From NCBI GenBank assembly GCA_002409405.1, contig DHNG01000028.1, positions 29,440-38,530 on the forward strand: a stretch of 9,091 bases of DNA, written 5' to 3'. The first letter of the stretch is position 1. Every line of letters starts with the position of its first letter. The position numbers and the translations under genes were made by a program. Shown one piece after another: positions 6,471-9,091 of the stretch. The notes beneath the pieces are model-generated. The model searched no databases, was not told the DNA's origin, and was given only the letters and a program-made list of their open reading frames with translations. The stretch is from Flavobacteriales bacterium UBA5422 (GTDB lineage Bacteria > Bacteroidota > Bacteroidia > Flavobacteriales_D > Crocinitomicaceae).

Positions 6471-7358
6471 ATGAAAACTGGAAGACTAACACTTATACTC
6501 TTTTTTGTGCACTACTATGTCTCTGCTCAAAATTATGAAGTTTTTTATAGATGCTCTAATAAATCAGATAGTTTGGAGTATGTGAAAGAATATCAAAAAG
6601 CATTGGATACTCTTGAATATGGATTTAAAACAGTTGATTTTATTCCTTCTGACTTTGTTTTGAAAGCATTGGATCTTACAGTAAAAAACGGATTGAATGA
6701 AAAGGCATATACCTATGCAAAGATGTCTCTGATTAATTCAGGGGATCAAAAAATTAGTAAACAATTTCCGAAAAAATTTCTAAAATCTGAACAATATAAA
6801 ATGATTTTAGACAGCCTGCCTGTCTTCTTGCAAATGTATGAATCCCGGATCAATCAGGAGTATGGTGCCATTTTGGATAGTATTTATTATGTTGATCAAA
6901 ACCTGATTCGCAATAATGAGAAGGTAACAGGAGATTATAGTATTGATAGAAGTAAATTACCCGAAAATTTATTCGAACTGGATCAATCGAACTGGATTTT
7001 GTTGCATCGTTTGATTCAGGATTACGGTTTCCCTTCAGAAAAAAATGTAGGATTAGATCGGTATACCAAATCCTGGCCTATTTTGGTTCATAGTTTGAGA
7101 CTGAAAGAAAATCAGAAATACCACAAAGAAATATTTTCATACATCCAAATGGGTGAATACCTTCCTGAGGATGTTTTTCTGTGGTATGAACAATACAATA
7201 TGCAGGAACTAAAACAAACGTTTTTTTCAACATGGGATGGAAATATTTCAGTAGAAAACCTGGCACGAATTGATCTCAATCAAAAGGCTTTTTATATGAA
7301 AGGAATTGCAGCCTTTGAACTAAAGAAAGGAGGAATGATCATGGATTCAAAGTGGTAA
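6471..7358 (+). CDS. Secreted protein of unknown function, AT-rich (possible DUF6624-like C-terminal half)
   Basis: The 295-residue product has a signal peptide (hydrophobic residues about 6-18, cleavage likely near SAQ at 18-20), so it should enter the periplasm or be exported. The N-terminal half (about 25-130) is helical and loosely like a helical repeat (EYVKEYQKALDTLEYGFK, then NEKAYTYAKMSLINSGD). The second half has VDQNLIRNN at 141-149 and DQSNWILLHR leading into LIQDYGFPSEKNVG at 181-194. That pattern (DQ, then D-x-N, then YG-x-PS-x-x-x-VG, then a helix with an I/LVH-type segment) resembles the DUF6624 family of unknown function; this is from memory and unverified. Hand counts of several 60-base lines give about 28-38% G+C, lower than most neighbouring genes. 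It stands alone, with no partner close on the same strand upstream. Confidence 0.75.
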   Translation: MKTGRLTLILFFVHYYVSAQNYEVFYRCSNKSDSLEYVKEYQKALDTLEYGFKTVDFIPSDFVLKALDLTVKNGLNEKAYTYAKMSLINSGDQKISKQFPKKFLKSEQYKMILDSLPVFLQMYESRINQEYGAILDSIYYVDQNLIRNNEKVTGDYSIDRSKLPENLFELDQSNWILLHRLIQDYGFPSEKNVGLDRYTKSWPILVHSLRLKENQKYHKEIFSYIQMGEYLPEDVFLWYEQYNMQELKQTFFSTWDGNISVENLARIDLNQKAFYMKGIAAFELKKGGMIMDSKW

Positions 7359-7454
7359 TGTCATGATTGAATAGGTTGCTTTTAACGAATTATAACACTG
7401 CGTTCGGTTATTAATGGTATCTTTTTTGTTTATTTGTTGTACAGAAAAATAGGT

Positions 7455-8165
7455 ATGAAACTCGTTACCCTCACGCTCTTACTGTTAATCTCGTTTGGTG
7501 CTGCTTCGCAGTGTGAAACTGTTTTATTCAAAGGAAAGGTATACGATACCCTCCGTTATCAGTCATTCTACAATATGATGATTGTCAACCGGACGACAGG
7601 AAAGGGTGTCTTTGGACAGCCAAACGGTCACTTCTCCGTTTATGTGAATGATGGCGATTCAATCACGATTTCTGTTAAAGGATACGACCTGATAGATGTG
7701 CGGATTAAAGCAGATGCAGAGTGCCGGTTTGTGCAAAATTTCCCGATCATCGGTAAGCCGCATGAATTCGAAGAAGTGGTGGTGCGTCCGATTAAATCAC
7801 TGGAACAAATCAGGGAAGAACGTGAAGCACTGGTAATGGTGGAAACGCGTACAGTAACAGGTTTGGAGGTGGTGCAAAGCCCGATCACGGCCCTTTACCA
7901 GGCCTTCTCAAAAACAGAGCGGAACAAACGTAAGATTGAAGAATGGAAGTTCAAAGATTCTCAACGAGATATCCTGAAAGAATTACTGCGTACCTACGTG
8001 GCATATGATGTAGTGAATCTGACAGAAGAAGAATTCGACGATGTTATTAATTTCCTGAATGTAGATGCCGATTTCTTGCGAACAGCTTCTGAATGGGAAC
8101 TCATTGAATACATCAAAGGAAAGTATGAGCATTTCATGTATGTGAAGTACAATCAACGTGATTAA
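7455..8165 (+). CDS. Secreted protein with carboxypeptidase-regulatory-like beta domain
   Basis: This 236-residue protein has a signal peptide (MKLVTLTLLLLISFGAASQ, cleavage likely before Cys20 or nearby; Cys20 follows SQ and does not form a clear lipobox). Residues of about 24-85 fit the carboxypeptidase-regulatory-like (CarboxypepD_reg / PF13715-type) beta sandwich: LFKGKVYDTLRYQSFYNMMI, a short turn with NGHFSVYVNDGDSI, then ISVKGYDLIDV. FEEVVVRPI at 105-113 follows, as after such domains in TonB-linked proteins. A helical, charged tail from 114 includes SPITALYQAFSKTERNKRKI (142-161). There is no TonB barrel. This layout recurs in Bacteroidota as periplasmic proteins of unknown role. The frame can extend upstream to a TTG at 7434, but the ATG at 7455 gives a normal signal peptide. 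Confidence 0.8.
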   Translation: MKLVTLTLLLLISFGAASQCETVLFKGKVYDTLRYQSFYNMMIVNRTTGKGVFGQPNGHFSVYVNDGDSITISVKGYDLIDVRIKADAECRFVQNFPIIGKPHEFEEVVVRPIKSLEQIREEREALVMVETRTVTGLEVVQSPITALYQAFSKTERNKRKIEEWKFKDSQRDILKELLRTYVAYDVVNLTEEEFDDVINFLNVDADFLRTASEWELIEYIKGKYEHFMYVKYNQRD

Positions 8166-8259
8166 TGACGTTTTTTCGTTGAGGTGTTGACAATTATCTG
8201 CTGTTTACTGGTTTTTCGGCACAATCTATGCGTAATTTCGCGATATCATTAGTTTATAA

Positions 8260-9091
8260 ATGAAAATGAACAAACGTCTTAAAATCTCCCTGTTTCTATT
8301 AGTTGCGGCTGTTATTCCGTTATTGCTTTCTTTCTTTCACATTAGTGGCAAGGTCAATCCTGCTACTTCCTGGGCAGATGAAAAACTGGCGACCCTGACG
8401 TTGGAACAAAAAATAGGTCAGTTTTTCATGGTAGCGGCTTATCCGTCAAAAGGAGATGCGCACATGAGTGAGATCGAAAAGATCGTCCGGGAAAATGGAG
8501 TCGGAAGCGTAATCTGGTTTCCTGTCAATAAAGAAAACTACCTGAAATACGCTGAAAAATTGCAAAAAACAGCAGCACTTCCTTTATTATATGGATTGGA
8601 TGCAGAGTGGGGGGTAAGTATGCGGATGGAAAATGAAGACCGTTTTCCGTATGCATATTCTGTTGGTGCTGCGAATGACTTGAAATTATCCGAAGAATTG
8701 GCAGAAATGATGGCCTATGAATGTGCAGAATTGGGATTCCAGTTTAATTTCAGCCCCGTTGCAGATGTGAATGCAAATCCGGACAATCCCGTGATTGGTT
8801 TCCGTGCGTTTGGTGATGACTCCGTTCAGGTCGGCAAACAAGTTGCTGCATTTGTAAGAGGTTTTGAGAAAAGTGGTGTGTATTCCAGTATCAAACATTT
8901 TCCGGGACATGGAGACACAGATGTTGATTCTCATTATGGATTGCCTACAATTCATAAATCATTGACAGAGCTAATGAACAGTGATTGGATTCCTTTTGCG
9001 GAAGGGATCAAGGCTGGAGCAACTTCTGTGATGGTTGGACACCTGAACGTTCCATCGCTGGATCCGAGTGGAACACCAAGCAGTTTGTCAA
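8260..9091 (+). CDS. NagZ-type glycoside hydrolase family 3 protein, N-terminal part (runs off right edge)
   Basis: The first 277 codons are present and no stop is reached. After a membrane anchor or signal (about residues 9-26), the GH3 barrel begins at WADEKLATLTLEQKIGQFFM (38-57). Further family segments are GLDAEWGVSMRM (112-123), FSPVADVNANPDNPVIGFRAFG (164-185) and KHFPGHGDT (212-220). Asp223 and His225 in DVDSH form the acid/base dyad typical of NagZ. NagZ enzymes cleave beta-linked N-acetylglucosamine from peptidoglycan fragments. The nucleophile aspartate should lie some 80 residues past His225, outside the window. In Bacteroidota this signal-plus-GH3 layout often continues into a C-terminal serine beta-lactamase-like domain, which cannot be seen here. 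ATGs at 8260 and 8266 are both possible starts; I took the first. Confidence 0.9.
   Translation, partial: MKMNKRLKISLFLLVAAVIPLLLSFFHISGKVNPATSWADEKLATLTLEQKIGQFFMVAAYPSKGDAHMSEIEKIVRENGVGSVIWFPVNKENYLKYAEKLQKTAALPLLYGLDAEWGVSMRMENEDRFPYAYSVGAANDLKLSEELAEMMAYECAELGFQFNFSPVADVNANPDNPVIGFRAFGDDSVQVGKQVAAFVRGFEKSGVYSSIKHFPGHGDTDVDSHYGLPTIHKSLTELMNSDWIPFAEGIKAGATSVMVGHLNVPSLDPSGTPSSLS

Noticed and set aside
7419..7436. TATCTTTT and TTATTTG motifs before the 7455 gene as promoters
   Set aside because: Neither matches TAnnTTTG at all fixed positions and no -33 element is correctly placed.
8155..8176. Small hairpin (AACGT / ACGTT, eight-base loop) followed by Ts at the end of the 7455-8165 gene
   Set aside because: The stem is only five base pairs, overlaps the stop codon and would be weak; it may help termination but is not callable.
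8187..8192. TTGACA resembling a sigma-70 -35 box before the GH3 gene
   Set aside because: No TATAAT-like partner at about 17 bases, and Bacteroidota promoters do not follow that consensus.
8233..8240. TAATTTCG as a -7 element for the GH3 gene
   Set aside because: One fixed position differs from TAnnTTTG and such near-matches are frequent by chance in AT-rich spacers, although its distance to the ATG (19 bases) is reasonable.
8686..8955. Minus-strand open frame inside the GH3 gene
   Set aside because: It is the antisense shadow of conserved GH3 motifs including KHFPGHGDT.

Overview
The window looks like ordinary chromosomal DNA from a member of the Bacteroidota, most likely a Flavobacteriales-type organism. 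The reasons are two exact matches to the Bacteroidota -7 promoter motif (TAnnTTTG), no convincing Shine-Dalgarno sites, an SC-type lipoprotein cleavage site, signal peptides ending in AQ or SQ, and proteins in styles common in that phylum (carboxypeptidase-regulatory-like domain protein, NlpE/META lipoprotein, NagZ-type GH3 enzyme). A closer placement, for example near Fluviicola, is only an impression from protein style.

Layout. Positions 1-883 are on the minus strand: a MarC-family membrane protein, then the 5' end of a TlyA-type rRNA methyltransferase gene that runs off the left edge with its own promoter. A 15-bp inverted repeat lies between them. Positions 884-1212 are a divergent non-coding region with a strongly strand-biased, nearly G-free tract of repeated ACTTTC/CCACT-like words, ending in the hisS promoter. 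Positions 1213-4587 are a tight plus-strand operon: histidyl-tRNA synthetase (hisS), histidine ammonia-lyase (hutH, overlapping hisS by ATGA) and a four-helix membrane protein of unknown function one base further on. It closes with a strong hairpin terminator at 4605-4639 that can serve both strands. Positions 4656-6317 are a minus-strand pair: a LigB/YgiD-type dioxygenase and, 15 bases downstream, an NlpE-like/META-domain lipoprotein. Positions 6471-7358 hold an AT-rich gene for a secreted protein of unknown function. Positions 7455-8165 encode a secreted protein with a carboxypeptidase-regulatory-like domain. From 8260 to the right edge is the 5' part of a NagZ-type GH3 glycosidase gene.

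Functional links. The clearest is hisS-hutH: the enzyme that charges tRNA with histidine and the enzyme that destroys histidine are translationally coupled, with no other hut gene in the window. Most of the remaining genes act in or on the cell envelope and look like neighbours rather than a pathway. I found no CRISPR array, phage, transposase, tRNA, rRNA or recognisable defence cassette. The least explained material is the non-coding word mosaics (188-248 and 981-1187) and the AT-rich gene at 6471-7358. I did not find a convincing new multi-gene system.
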